Shown: positions 14,869-25,523 of the stretch, in pieces | Layout of the letters: each line of letters opens with the position of its first letter | Numbering within the stretch: position 1 is the stretch's first letter | NCBI RefSeq assembly: GCF_016862955.1 | Contig: NZ_BONY01000035.1 | Location: 1-64,000 of the forward strand | Length of the DNA stretch: 64,000 nt | Direction: 5' to 3' | Origin: Rhizocola hellebori | GTDB lineage: Bacteria; Actinomycetota; Actinomycetes; Mycobacteriales; Micromonosporaceae | Made by a program: the position numbers and the translations under genes | The notes under the pieces: generated by a model | Told to the model about the DNA's origin: nothing | Seen by the model: only the letters and a program-made list of their open reading frames with translations | The model's database searches: none

Positions 14869-16161
14869 GTGGACCTGTTAACCCAGTTGACCGACACTCA
14901 GGTACCTACTTGGGTGATGGTTCTGGTGGTGTCGGTGTTGACCGTCTCGCTGCTCATCGGGGTGCCCCTGGCCCGAGCCGCTGGAAGGCGGCGCGGCCGC
15001 CGGCTGGCACACCCCGAGGCCTACAACAACCGTCTCGACAAGGCAAAGGACACCGCGCTTTTCCTAGCTGCACTACTTCCATCGCTTCTGGTCTGGCTGG
15101 CCGTGATGGGCGTGTCGTTCATCGGCCTCACCGGTTTCGCCAGCGACGTGATGGGTTGGAACCACTGGACGAACATGTTGGTGCCACTGAGCCTTGACGG
15201 CATCAGTGTCTCCTTTGGAGCCTGGGCATTCGTCGCGGTCAAACGCGGCCGTCACCCCGGGCGCGCATACAAGATCGTTCTCGCGGCGGCGACCATGTCG
15301 GCCGCGCTCAACTTCGTGCACGGCCGGGAAAAGTGGTCCCTGTGGGCCGGTCTTTACCTGGCTTTCCTCTCCATGGCCGGCATGGCCATGTTCCATGAGC
15401 TGCTCGACCAGTTCATGGCCAACATCGACGACGAGGTGGCGCTCAAGACCCGCTACCCGCGATTCGGGCAGCGCTGGCTCTACGCGCCGCTGTCGACCTT
15501 CGCGGCGCGGCGGGCGTGGATCGTTCACCCACCCGCGGAGGGCATCCGGCCCAGTGTCCGCAACGCCCTAGATCATCTTATGGATGTGCGCGAGTCCAAG
15601 CGACAGCGACGGCTCGACGGCGCGCTGCGGGTCCGCGAGGAGCAGCAGGCCAAGCTCGTCGAGGTGCACGCCAGAGCCGAAGTCAAGCGGGCGAAGGCCA
15701 CCGCTGGCCGTCAGCCGCTGGCCCACCGGCCGGCCGTGGTGCCTCAACAGCACAACGCGCAGTTCTCCCACGTCCAGCCCAATGGCCACGGCAGCAACGG
15801 GCACTACCAGGTGCCACAGCAGCCACCCCTACCCCAGGCGCCAGTTTCGGCACAGCCTTCCCCGATGCGGGCGCCCGAGCCCGTGCTCGATCCCGCGCAG
15901 CGGGCCGAGCTGGAGTCGATCTTCCCCGTTTCCAGTGGGCGTGAGCCGATGGGCCGTCATCCGCTGTGGGACGAGCGCAAGGACGAGACGCAGCGTTTCA
16001 TCGCCGAGGCCTTGGCCATGGGCGAGGTGCCGCTTCCGGGGCAGGTACGCGATTGGGCGTCTCAGCAATACGGCTTCCGGCCGTCGGAGTCGTGGGCGCG
16101 CGATCAGATACGCGCAGCCCGCAACCGAGACGTGGTGGGTGCCGACGCCGAAATCGTGTGA
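14869..16161 (+). CDS. DUF2637-domain membrane protein
   Basis: A 430-residue protein from a GTG with GGAGG eight bases upstream. About five membrane helices occupy residues 10-190, including the DUF2637 hallmark region NMLVPLSLDGISVSFGAWAF. Next come a basic helical linker (residues 240-290, Arg/Lys/Gln-rich), a Pro/Gln-rich disordered stretch, and a C-terminal domain of about 70 residues (ETQRFIAEALAMGEVPLPGQ) that looks like a small winged-helix-type or DNA-binding module. DUF2637 proteins are often encoded on conjugative elements, as spread (Spd) proteins, but also occur on chromosomes. No other transfer genes are near. The function is unknown. Confidence 0.8.
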   Translation: MDLLTQLTDTQVPTWVMVLVVSVLTVSLLIGVPLARAAGRRRGRRLAHPEAYNNRLDKAKDTALFLAALLPSLLVWLAVMGVSFIGLTGFASDVMGWNHWTNMLVPLSLDGISVSFGAWAFVAVKRGRHPGRAYKIVLAAATMSAALNFVHGREKWSLWAGLYLAFLSMAGMAMFHELLDQFMANIDDEVALKTRYPRFGQRWLYAPLSTFAARRAWIVHPPAEGIRPSVRNALDHLMDVRESKRQRRLDGALRVREEQQAKLVEVHARAEVKRAKATAGRQPLAHRPAVVPQQHNAQFSHVQPNGHGSNGHYQVPQQPPLPQAPVSAQPSPMRAPEPVLDPAQRAELESIFPVSSGREPMGRHPLWDERKDETQRFIAEALAMGEVPLPGQVRDWASQQYGFRPSESWARDQIRAARNRDVVGADAEIV

Positions 16162-16232
16162 GATGAGGTGCTTTTCACTTCATACCCGGTGGGGGCTTCA
16201 CCGGCGTGTCGTGAGTCACGTATCGTGCCCGC

Positions 16233-16898
16233 GTGCCCTTGTTGCTGCTGGATCTCGACAACACCCTCGTGGACCGGGACGGCGCGTTCCGGGCCTGGGG
16301 TGCTCGGTTCCTTGCGGGAGTGGGCGCACCGCCCTACGACCTGGACTGGCTGGTAGACGCGGACGCCGATGGTCTCACCTCACGGTGGGACCTGGCGGAC
16401 GCGATCCGCGAGCGCTACCGGCTCCGCGATTCGGTGGTTGACCTCGTAGACGAGCTGCACGAAGGGCAGATTGAGTCAACTAAGTTCGACCCGATGGTAG
16501 GGGCCGCACTGCGCATCGCGGCCGACGCCGGCTGGGTGCCAGTGATCGTCACCAATGGGGAGACCCGCCAGCAGGAGGCCAAAATCAGGCACACCGGTCT
16601 CGACCGGTTCGTGGCTGACTGGGTCATCTCGCAGGAGGTCGACTGCCGTAAGCCGAATCCGCGGATCTTCGAGATCGCGGCCGAGCGGGTGCGGATGCGC
16701 CTGCGCGGAGCATGGATGATCGGTGATGGCCCCGAGGCCGATATCGGCGGGGCCACCACCGTCGGCATTCCCAGCGTCTGGATCCACCGCGGCCGCCGCT
16801 GGACAGAGCCGCGCTTCGGCCCGACCAGGATCGCCGAGGGCGTCATCCAGGCCGTGGCCGAGGTCCTGGCCGCCGACCCGCAATACCGGATGAGATAA
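16233..16898 (+). CDS. HAD-superfamily hydrolase
   Basis: A 221-residue HAD phosphatase from a GTG start. Motif I is LLDLDNTLVD (residues 4-13) with both catalytic Asp, the helical cap follows, motif II is VIVTNGE (about 107), motif III Lys lies in CRKPNPRIF (about 144), and motif IV is MIGDGPEADIGG (about 165). The layout is that of subfamily IA enzymes such as phosphoglycolate or other small-metabolite phosphatases. The substrate is unknown. It ends just before the promoter of the RIO kinase gene. Confidence 0.87.
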   Translation: MPLLLLDLDNTLVDRDGAFRAWGARFLAGVGAPPYDLDWLVDADADGLTSRWDLADAIRERYRLRDSVVDLVDELHEGQIESTKFDPMVGAALRIAADAGWVPVIVTNGETRQQEAKIRHTGLDRFVADWVISQEVDCRKPNPRIFEIAAERVRMRLRGAWMIGDGPEADIGGATTVGIPSVWIHRGRRWTEPRFGPTRIAEGVIQAVAEVLAADPQYRMR

Positions 16899-16903
16899 AT
16901 CAG

Positions 16904-16934
16904 TTGACAGCCTTCCGGTGGCGCCGGTTAGGCT
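16904..16934 (+). promoter_or_regulatory. Candidate housekeeping promoter of RIO kinase gene
   Basis: TTGACA (16904-16909) is a perfect -35 box; TAGGCT (16929-16934) is a fair -10 box at 19 bases spacing, or TTAGGC at 18. Transcription would start near 16941, giving a leader of about 118 bases before the TTG start at 17059. Confidence 0.5.
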
Positions 16935-16984
16935 TCTGCGCGTTGCTATGCACCATTGCTCTGAGTGGAGAGGAGATGAGCCTC

Positions 16985-17098
16985 GTGATGACTGTCGTTG
17001 TTGTGCCCTGCACCCCGGTCGTTCCCTCGTTCTCTCTCCGTTCTCAAGGAGCTTTGCGTTGCGTAAGCAAAAACGTCGTTTCGACGATGATGATCTAG
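16985..17098 (+). other. Possible Val-rich upstream reading frame in the RIO leader
   Basis: A 37-codon frame from GTG 16985, or from ATG 16976 or 16988, has GGAG upstream and begins MMTVVVVPCTPVVPSF. It overlaps the first 40 bases of the RIO kinase gene in a different frame and ends at TAG 17096. The run of Val codons followed by an overlapping main gene could act as a regulatory leader. It may equally be chance; no structure supporting attenuation was established. Confidence 0.25.
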
Positions 17099-17961
17099 AT
17101 CTAACTTTCGAGAAGTCCTACTCCGAAGAAGAGGAATGGGACGAAACCTCCGACAAACCCGAAACCGGTGACCGCTGGTCTACCTGGGATCTGTCCACGC
17201 CCTTGGAACGCGGCCCGCGGCCGTATCCCGAGTGGCTCGTCACCGAGCTGGCTGCCGTCGACTTCGAACACGGTGTGCTCAAGACGGGCAAGGAGGCCGA
17301 CGCCTGCCTCATCACGCGGGCAGTGCCGGGGACCGATCGGTCCTGCATGCTGGTCGCCAAGCGCTACCGCAGCCACGACCACCGCATGTTCCACCGCGAC
17401 TCCGGATACCTGGAAGGGCGGAAGGACAGGGCGTCCCGGGTCAACCGGGCCATGGAGAAACGCACCGAGTTCGGCAAGGAGGCCATCGCGGGCAGGTGGG
17501 CGATGGCGGAGTTCAACTCGCTGATCCTGCTCTGGCAGACCTGCCAGCAGCTGGGGATAGAGCCGTTCGTGCCCTACCCGGTGCAGATCCTCGGGACTGA
17601 AGTCCTCATGCAGTACGTCGGCTCGCCCGACGGGGTGGCCGCGGAGCGGCTCGCGACTGTCCGCGGCGACGACGCCGACATAGCCGACCTGTGGCAGCAG
17701 ATGCTGCTGGCGTTGCGGGTGATGTCGCGGGCCGGTTACACCCACGGCGACCTTTCGCCTTACAACATCCTTGTCCACGAAGGGCGGCTGGTCGTCATCG
17801 ACCTGCCACAGATTGTGGACCTGGTGGCCAACCCGCAGGGCCGGCGTTTCCTGGAGCGCGACGTGCACAACGTCGTCACCTGGTTCGCTGCTCGCGGAGT
17901 GGCGGACCTCGACGAGGCGGCGCTCGTTGGCGAGCTGCTGGCCGAAGCCGGAGTCCGGTGA
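17059..17961 (+). CDS. RIO-type serine/threonine protein kinase
   Basis: A 300-residue protein starting with TTG at 17059, chosen because AAGGAG lies seven bases before it and because relatives begin with the same basic then acidic N-terminus (RKQKRRFDDDDLDL). After an acidic tail comes GDRWSTWDLSTPLERGPRPY, a conserved actinobacterial lead. The kinase core follows: Lys in LVAKRYR (about residue 100), catalytic HGDLSPYN with Asp at 231, and metal-binding Asp in VVIDLPQIVD (about 248). It is a bacterial RIO1 relative; its substrate is unknown. A small membrane protein gene follows after 18 bases. Confidence 0.9.
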   Translation: MRKQKRRFDDDDLDLTFEKSYSEEEEWDETSDKPETGDRWSTWDLSTPLERGPRPYPEWLVTELAAVDFEHGVLKTGKEADACLITRAVPGTDRSCMLVAKRYRSHDHRMFHRDSGYLEGRKDRASRVNRAMEKRTEFGKEAIAGRWAMAEFNSLILLWQTCQQLGIEPFVPYPVQILGTEVLMQYVGSPDGVAAERLATVRGDDADIADLWQQMLLALRVMSRAGYTHGDLSPYNILVHEGRLVVIDLPQIVDLVANPQGRRFLERDVHNVVTWFAARGVADLDEAALVGELLAEAGVR

Positions 17962-17979
17962 AAGCCGTAGCATCTCGGC

Positions 17980-18384
17980 ATGACCGCCATCGATCAGCCG
18001 GCCCGGGTCGCGTCAAGGCGGCCCGGTGTCCGGCTCCTCATCGGAGTCCAGCTGCTCGTGTTGGCCCTGTACGGCGTTGCGGTGGCCGCGTTGATGTTCC
18101 TGGCCATCAAGGCTCCGGGTGGCTGGGCTGAAACCACGCCGGATAGGCTGCTCCGCTACGGCTATCCCGGCTATGTGCTCTACGCGCCACTGTGGTTCCT
18201 CTCGTCCATCGGTTTCGCTCTCGCGGTGGCGCTCGTGGTAGCGGGAATCTGGTCGCTGTCAAGGATATGGCGCTCTGGCGGTCCAAAGTGGACATTGGCC
18301 GGCTGCACCGCGGCCACCGCGCTGACCGGTCTGTTCCACGTCACACCGGTGGCGGAATTGGTAAGGGTGTGGCTGCTCCGCTAG
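17980..18384 (+). CDS. Small integral membrane protein
   Basis: A 134-residue protein with three predicted membrane helices, about residues 20-42, 65-90 and 105-122. The N-terminus is polar with Arg pairs (ASRRPGVRLL), suggesting an inside start. No family is recognised. It lies 18 bases after the RIO kinase gene on the same strand, so they probably share a transcript. It is convergent with acn, with 29 bases between the stops. Confidence 0.65.
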   Translation: MTAIDQPARVASRRPGVRLLIGVQLLVLALYGVAVAALMFLAIKAPGGWAETTPDRLLRYGYPGYVLYAPLWFLSSIGFALAVALVVAGIWSLSRIWRSGGPKWTLAGCTAATALTGLFHVTPVAELVRVWLLR

Positions 18385-18413
18385 AGCACCCACACCCTTA
18401 AATCCCGCCTTGA

Positions 18414-21128
<2,715 letters not shown>

Positions 21129-21166
21129 AGCGGTACTCCTTAGGGTTCTACCCGGTCCGACGTCGT

Positions 21167-21184
21167 AAACCGTACGTCCGTCTT
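21167..21184. promoter_or_regulatory. Candidate AcnR operator at acn
   Basis: AAACCGTAC (21167-21175) and GTCCGTCTT (21176-21184) form an imperfect 18-bp inverted repeat between the divergent acn and VOC genes. It closely resembles the palindrome at 14750-14767 upstream of acnR. It is well placed to repress acn, and could also affect the VOC gene. Confidence 0.65.
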
Positions 21185-21218
21185 GTTAAAGATGCAACTC
21201 CCATGGTTCACTTCCCAC

Positions 21219-21575
21219 ATGTTGCACCACGTACAGCTTGCCTGCCCGGCGGGGAGTGAAGACGCGCTTCGTGAGTTCTATGTCGGCGTGCTCGGCATGA
21301 CCGAAAAGCCCAAGCCCCCAGCGCTCGCCGTGCGCGGCGGGTGCTGGTTCGCCGATGAGTACGGCTCGGAGCTCCACCTCGGCGTCGAGGAGGACTTCCG
21401 CCCGGCCCGCAAGGCACATCCCGCACTGAGCCGCCCCGACCTGGATGCTCTAGCCGAACGCATCGTGGCTGCCGGTTACCCCGCGATCTGGGCCAACGAT
21501 GAGATCCCCGGCGTGCGCCGCTTCCACACCGAGGATTGTCACGGCAACCGCATCGAGTTCGTCGCCGTCCCCTAA
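21219..21575 (+). CDS. VOC-family (glyoxalase-like) protein
   Basis: A 118-residue single-domain VOC protein. The first beta-alpha-beta module begins MLHHVQLACPAGSEDALREF with metal ligand His, then WFADEYGSELHLGVEEDF; the second module ends RRFHTEDCHGNRIEFVAV with a metal-binding Glu. The pattern is that of glyoxalase/dioxygenase relatives that act as dimers with a divalent metal. The substrate is unknown. ATG 21219 starts the family N-terminus, but no ribosome site precedes it; ATG 21192 in the same frame would add nine residues. It is divergent from acn. Confidence 0.8.
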   Translation: MLHHVQLACPAGSEDALREFYVGVLGMTEKPKPPALAVRGGCWFADEYGSELHLGVEEDFRPARKAHPALSRPDLDALAERIVAAGYPAIWANDEIPGVRRFHTEDCHGNRIEFVAVP

Positions 21576-21607
21576 CGAAAAGCCTTGGTATCAATGGCCG
21601 TGCTGGC

Positions 21608-21637
21608 GCCGGGCCGGGCGGATCCGTCGGGCCCGGC
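21608..21637 (+). terminator. GC-rich stem-loop after VOC gene
   Basis: GCCGGGCC (21608-21615) pairs with GGCCCGGC (21630-21637); the 14-base interval contains a further small palindrome CGGATCCG. It lies between the VOC stop and the lipoprotein start and has only a short CTT after it, so termination is plausible but not certain. Confidence 0.5.
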
Positions 21638-21654
21638 CTTGCGTCTGAGGATGG

Positions 21655-22404
21655 GTGTTGTCATTGAGGCGATTGCCTGTCCTGCTCGCGGCCGTGTTGC
21701 TCGCCGCCGCCTGTGAATCCGGCCCGAAGGTTATCGCCGACCCGCCCACCGGCGCCCGGGATCTGGTGCTGCGCATGGTGGAACTGCCCGGGATGCTGCC
21801 GCCCGGGGGAGGGCTGACGACACCGGTGGTGTCCGTCTACGGCGGCGGGATCGCGGTCGTCAAAACCGCCGGCGGTCTGGTGCAGCGCCAGCTCACCGAA
21901 GCGGGAGTCAAGAAGGTCAGCCAGGCGGCCGCAGACGCGGGCCTCGCCGGCAAGGCCGCGCCGGGCGCCCCAGCCGGGCCCGACGCGCCCTCGGTCACCT
22001 TCGTGGTGGTCTCCGGGGGCAAGCGCCACGTCAATCTCGTCGTGTCGCCGGAGGGCAAGATCGCCGCGCTGCGGGATCGGCTCAAGGATCTGGACGGTTT
22101 TCTGGGGCCCGACATCGGCCCGGAGAAATCACCGTATAAGCCCTCTAGGCTGGCGGTGTGGGCGCAGCCCCAGGAGACCTCGGCCAGCCCGCGCAAGTGG
22201 GAGCTCAACGATCTGGCCACCGCCGGGGAAGGCTATGAGGTCGGCCGCTGCCAGGTGCTGACCGCAGACGCGGCGGAGCCGTTCGCGGGGGCAAAGACCG
22301 GCGAATTCTGGCGAAGTGGAGACGCCACCTATTACGTCATCTTCCGCCCAATGCTCCCCGACGAGGAGAAATGCCCACGGGTGGAGTCACTTGCAGTTAG
22401 TTGA
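21655..22404 (+). CDS. Secreted lipoprotein of unknown function
   Basis: A 249-residue protein from a GTG start with GAGG close upstream. It has a typical lipoprotein signal (LSLRRLPVLLAAVLLAAAC, lipobox Cys at about residue 20). The mature domain begins with ESGPKVIADPPTGARDLVLR and has the strand-rich pattern LPGGGL, VVSVYGGGIAVVKTAGG, VKKVSQAAADAGL and a late PRVESLAVS end. The layout resembles conserved actinobacterial exported proteins, but no enzymatic motif is seen. Its stop codon lies inside the palindromic operator of the next gene. Confidence 0.7.
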   Translation: MLSLRRLPVLLAAVLLAAACESGPKVIADPPTGARDLVLRMVELPGMLPPGGGLTTPVVSVYGGGIAVVKTAGGLVQRQLTEAGVKKVSQAAADAGLAGKAAPGAPAGPDAPSVTFVVVSGGKRHVNLVVSPEGKIAALRDRLKDLDGFLGPDIGPEKSPYKPSRLAVWAQPQETSASPRKWELNDLATAGEGYEVGRCQVLTADAAEPFAGAKTGEFWRSGDATYYVIFRPMLPDEEKCPRVESLAVS

Positions 22405-22415
22405 ATGCTCAACTA
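22398..22415. promoter_or_regulatory. MarR-type palindromic operator before pirin gene
   Basis: TAGTTGAATGCTCAACTA is a perfect inverted repeat with 7-bp arms and a 4-base centre. It overlaps the lipoprotein stop codon and ends 10 bases before the pirin start. The TTGAnnnnTCAA core is typical of MarR-family operators. No MarR gene is in the window, so the regulator would act from elsewhere. Confidence 0.65.
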
Positions 22416-22425
22416 TAGTGAGGGC

Positions 22426-23385
22426 ATGCCAGCTGTAACTGTGGAGAACCCGCTAGTCCTTCCGCGTGTCCCAGTGCCAGGCGAAGCCGCCCGCGACCGT
22501 GCCGTCGTTTCCCTGACCACGGCGCCCACCGGCTTCGAAGGCGAGGGATTCCCGGTGCGCCGGGCATTCGCTGGAGTGGATCTGCGAGACCTCGACCCGT
22601 TCATCCACATGGATCAGATGGGTGAGGTCGACTACGCGCCGGGCGAGCCGAAAGGCACGCCGTGGCACCCGCATCGGGGCTTCGAAACGGTCACCTATCT
22701 CATCGATGGCACCTTCCGGCACCAGGACTCCAATGGTGGCGGCGGTCTGATCACCAACGGTGACACGCAGTGGATGACCGCCGGAAGCGGGCTGCTGCAC
22801 ATCGAGGCTCCGCCCGAGGATCTGGTGATATCCGGTGGACTGTTCCACGGCTTCCAGATCTGGGTGAACCTGCCCGCCAAGATGAAGATGACCGACCCGC
22901 GCTATCAGGACATTCGGGCCGGCCAGGTTTCACTGCTCAGCTCGCCCGATGGCGGCGCGCTGCTGCGCGTGATCGCCGGCGACGTGGCCGGCAATCCCGG
23001 GCCGGGCATCACCCACACCCCGATCGCGCTGGTCCACGCGACCCTTTCGGCCGGGGCTCAGCTACGCCTGCCGTGGCGTCCCGACTTCAACGCGCTCGTC
23101 TACACCTTGGCGGGCAAGGGAACCGTCGGCGACAAGCGCCGTCCGGCCCGGCTCGGCCAGCTCGCGGTCTTCGGCAGCGGTGACGTGATCACCGTCCAGG
23201 CCGATGAGAAGGAGAGCATGGACGTGCTGATCATGGGCGGGCAACCGATCAAGGAGCCAGTCGCGGCTTACGGCCCCTTCGTCATGAACACGCGCGAAGA
23301 GCTGGTGCAGGCCTTCGACGACTTCAAGGCCGGCCGGCTGGGAGTGATCCCGGCGGAGCCGCACCCGGGTCACGACGTTCTTTAA
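22426..23385 (+). CDS. Pirin family protein
   Basis: A 319-residue bicupin of the pirin family. The N-terminal cupin carries the metal ligands in GTPWHPHRGFETVTYLIDG (two His), then HQDSNGGGG and a Glu/His pair in GSGLLHIEAP. The C-terminal cupin (about residues 170-285) lacks the metal-binding His. Pirins bind iron and some, such as YhhW, act as quercetin dioxygenases or redox-responsive partners. ATG 22426 has GAGGG just upstream; seven extra in-frame residues upstream are less likely. A MarR-like palindrome overlaps the promoter, suggesting induction by small phenolic or redox signals. A DoxX-family gene follows after 28 bases, which fits an oxidative-stress group. Confidence 0.9.
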   Translation: MPAVTVENPLVLPRVPVPGEAARDRAVVSLTTAPTGFEGEGFPVRRAFAGVDLRDLDPFIHMDQMGEVDYAPGEPKGTPWHPHRGFETVTYLIDGTFRHQDSNGGGGLITNGDTQWMTAGSGLLHIEAPPEDLVISGGLFHGFQIWVNLPAKMKMTDPRYQDIRAGQVSLLSSPDGGALLRVIAGDVAGNPGPGITHTPIALVHATLSAGAQLRLPWRPDFNALVYTLAGKGTVGDKRRPARLGQLAVFGSGDVITVQADEKESMDVLIMGGQPIKEPVAAYGPFVMNTREELVQAFDDFKAGRLGVIPAEPHPGHDVL

Positions 23386-23413
23386 GTTCCTTTCCGCGGG
23401 GTATGACGGGGCT

Positions 23414-23953
23414 ATGAAACCCGTGCGCACCACCGCCCGTGTGTTACTCAGTGGCATCTTCCTGGCCAGCGGGATCAAAGCGCTCGCTGGCCCGGGAGGC
23501 CTTGTGCCCAGGGCCAAGCGGGTGACCGACCCGATGGCCACGATGCTGGAAAAGATCGATCCGAGGTTGCCGACGGACCCCGAGACCCTGGTGCAGATCA
23601 ATGGCGTGGTCCAGGTCGGCGGGGCGCTGCTGCTTGCGCTCGGCCACTTCACGCGCCCGGCCGCGACCATGCTGGCCGCTTCGCTGATCCCGACCACCAT
23701 TGCCGGGCACCCGTTCTGGACCATCAAGGATCCCGAGGAACGGCAACGCCAGCAGGTGCAGTTCTTGAAAAACCTTGGCCTGCTTGGAGGTTTGCTGCTG
23801 GCGGCCGCCGACACCCAGGGCCGGCCCGGCCTCAGGTGGCGCACCGAACATCTTGCCGACTCCGTGGCCGGCAGCGTCCGGCGAGGTACCAAGACCGCCA
23901 AACGTGAGGCGAAAATCGCGATGTTGACCGCCAGGGATCGTTTACCCGGGTGA
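23414..23953 (+). CDS. DoxX-family membrane protein
   Basis: A 179-residue protein with the four-helix DoxX fold: helix 1 VLLSGIFLASGIKALAGP, then loops with Pro and Asp (ADPMATMLEKIDPRLP region), helices at about 60-85, 88-105 and 118-135, and a basic C-terminus that includes RRGTKTAKREAKIA. DoxX proteins are membrane partners of quinone or thiol oxidoreductases; in mycobacteria DoxX works with SodA and SseA in oxidative defence. It directly follows the pirin gene and probably shares its promoter. Confidence 0.85.
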   Translation: MKPVRTTARVLLSGIFLASGIKALAGPGGLVPRAKRVTDPMATMLEKIDPRLPTDPETLVQINGVVQVGGALLLALGHFTRPAATMLAASLIPTTIAGHPFWTIKDPEERQRQQVQFLKNLGLLGGLLLAAADTQGRPGLRWRTEHLADSVAGSVRRGTKTAKREAKIAMLTARDRLPG

Positions 23954-24016
23954 TTGATCCTGCCCGGTAGCGGGTACCTGCGAGGCGACACCGTTCACTG
24001 TCCAAGGAGGACATAG

Positions 24017-24193
24017 ATGTTCGCCATCATCGCCGCTATCCTGTTTGGCCTCGCGCTGCTGCTCCAGCTCGTCGGCGAGAGCATGGGCGAGGTCATCACG
24101 CCGGCCACCCTGACCACGGCCGGTTTGCTTTGCGTAGCACTACACCTGGCGGGCGCGGCTACGGCGCTTTCCGGCTACCGCCGCCGCAGATAG
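24017..24193 (+). CDS. Very small two-helix membrane protein
   Basis: A 58-residue protein with an excellent ribosome site (AAGGAGG, six bases before ATG 24017). It has two hydrophobic segments, FAIIAAILFGLALLLQLVG and TTAGLLCVALHLAGAATAL, separated by a short polar turn, and a basic C-terminus YRRRR. No family is assigned. It is unlikely to be chance because the site and hydrophobic pattern are both strong. Similar tiny membrane proteins are common in actinobacteria. Confidence 0.7.
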   Translation: MFAIIAAILFGLALLLQLVGESMGEVITPATLTTAGLLCVALHLAGAATALSGYRRRR

Positions 24194-24254
24194 ATCCTCA
24201 CCTGTCCGCTGGCATCCCGGTTGAGATTCCAGCGGACGGGGAATAACTCACGGC

Positions 24255-24455
24255 ATGCGAATTGGTGCTGTCATCGTCGTTATCTGGATCGTGATTGGAC
24301 TTCTGGCCGCCGGACAGCGCGGCTACTTCAGCGGTACTGAAAAGGACTGTTCCACGGCGGGAAGCACCTTGGTCACCGTCATCGCCGGGCCGCTGAACTA
24401 CGTCGGGGTCAACCCGAAGGTCACCTGCGAGCCGCCGCCCCAGCCGTCGAAGTAA
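24255..24455 (+). CDS. Small single-helix membrane or secreted protein
   Basis: A 66-residue protein: one N-terminal helix (GAVIVVIWIVIGLLAAGQRG), then an outward part with two Cys (KDCSTAGS and KVTCEPPP), which may form a disulfide. The pattern resembles a small exported membrane-anchored protein with unknown function. It faces the convergent 41-residue gene with 4 bases between them. Confidence 0.6.
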   Translation: MRIGAVIVVIWIVIGLLAAGQRGYFSGTEKDCSTAGSTLVTVIAGPLNYVGVNPKVTCEPPPQPSK

Positions 24456-24459
24456 CAGA

Positions 24460-24585
24460 TCAGGGGCGCTTACGAGTTTTGAGGTACAGGAATGCGGCGG
24501 TCGCCACGGCGGTCGCCACCAGCACCGCCAGCAGAGCCAGCGCGGGCGCCGGGCCCGGCTCCGGCGCCATGTCAAAAGCGATCAT
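24460..24585 (-). CDS. 41-residue single-helix membrane protein
   Basis: A short frame whose ATG overlaps the stop of the upstream gene (ATGA at 24582-24585). It encodes MIAFDMAPEPGPAPALALLA then a helix to LYLKTRKRP, a single membrane segment with a basic inside tail. Translation is coupled to the larger membrane protein gene, so it may be a subunit or accessory peptide. It is short and unconfirmed by homology. Confidence 0.5.
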   Translation of the reverse strand: MIAFDMAPEPGPAPALALLAVLVATAVATAAFLYLKTRKRP

Positions 24586-25514
24586 GATTGTTGCCCCTTC
24601 CGGAGGGTGAAGACGAGCGCGAGCAGCACCGGGAACTCCAGGTAGGCATGATAGGTCGCCAGCGACGCGTAGACGCCGCGCCCGGTGCTGTAATCGGCAA
24701 GCAGGATCAGAGCCAGCGCGCAGGCTGCTATCGCGCCCAAGGCCCAGGCTCGCCAACCCGTCAAGGCGGGCACCCGCTCTTCGAACCGGCGGGTCGCCGA
24801 CGGGGCGTAACGCGGCAGCAGCCACACCCACACCACGTAGTGCATGGTCTGCAGGAAAGCAAAGACGGCAAGCAGCCTGGCCGCCATCTGCCCATCGAGC
24901 AACGGGGTGGCCGCGGGCGAGAACTTCACCGGCCCGTCCACTCGGATCAGTGAGTCGGCCGCGCCCGCCAGCAGCGCGGCCGGAATGACGAGCACCCAGC
25001 CGACGCAAACCGCTCTCACCGCGGGGCTGCGGCTCCACTCCCAGACGAAGAAGAGCGGCACGATGTTGTGCAGGTGGGTGAAGACCACGAAGTGGTGCGC
25101 CGGCCAGGCCAAGGAACCGGCCGCCGCCACGGCGAGCAACACGATCGCGGCGGCCAGCAGGAGCGGCCTGTGCTTCAGGCACCATAGCGAGGCGGCGGCC
25201 AGCAGCGCGTACCCCACGAGAATCTCTGTTCTGGGCAAGGCAAGCAGGCGGCACAACGCGATGATCGTCACCAGCCCGACGAGCACACCCAGGAAGCGGC
25301 CGGTGAGCACCTGCGCGAAACGGCCCAGGACGTAGCGCAGCTCGAGCACGTTGTGCAGCGCGCCGAACACCACAAACCCGGCGACGGTGGCGGCCAGCGG
25401 CGCGCGCAAGGCCGCTGCCAGAGCCACCGTCGCGGCAGCCGCCATGCCCAGCGCGGGCAGGTTCACGGCTGTGCGGGTCAAGGCGGGGGCGGTCGCGGTC
25501 ATCGGCGGCAGCAT
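24582..25514 (-). CDS. Polytopic membrane protein with conserved His residues
   Basis: A 310-residue protein with about eight membrane helices. Polar or His residues recur within or beside helices: FGALHNVLELRYVLGR, HHFVVFTHLHNIVPL, FLQTMHYVVWVWLLPRY and ATYHAYLEFPVLL. A set of intramembrane His suggests metal or haem binding, as in Brp/Blh carotenoid dioxygenases or heme-copper type proteins, but I cannot assign a family. ATG 25514 is the first start; ATG 25502 is an alternative, and neither has a ribosome site, suggesting a leaderless message. It is divergent from the membrane protein at 25524 by nine bases. Confidence 0.65.
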   Translation of the reverse strand: MLPPMTATAPALTRTAVNLPALGMAAAATVALAAALRAPLAATVAGFVVFGALHNVLELRYVLGRFAQVLTGRFLGVLVGLVTIIALCRLLALPRTEILVGYALLAAASLWCLKHRPLLLAAAIVLLAVAAAGSLAWPAHHFVVFTHLHNIVPLFFVWEWSRSPAVRAVCVGWVLVIPAALLAGAADSLIRVDGPVKFSPAATPLLDGQMAARLLAVFAFLQTMHYVVWVWLLPRYAPSATRRFEERVPALTGWRAWALGAIAACALALILLADYSTGRGVYASLATYHAYLEFPVLLALVFTLRKGQQS

Positions 25515-25523
25515 ACTGGCCCG

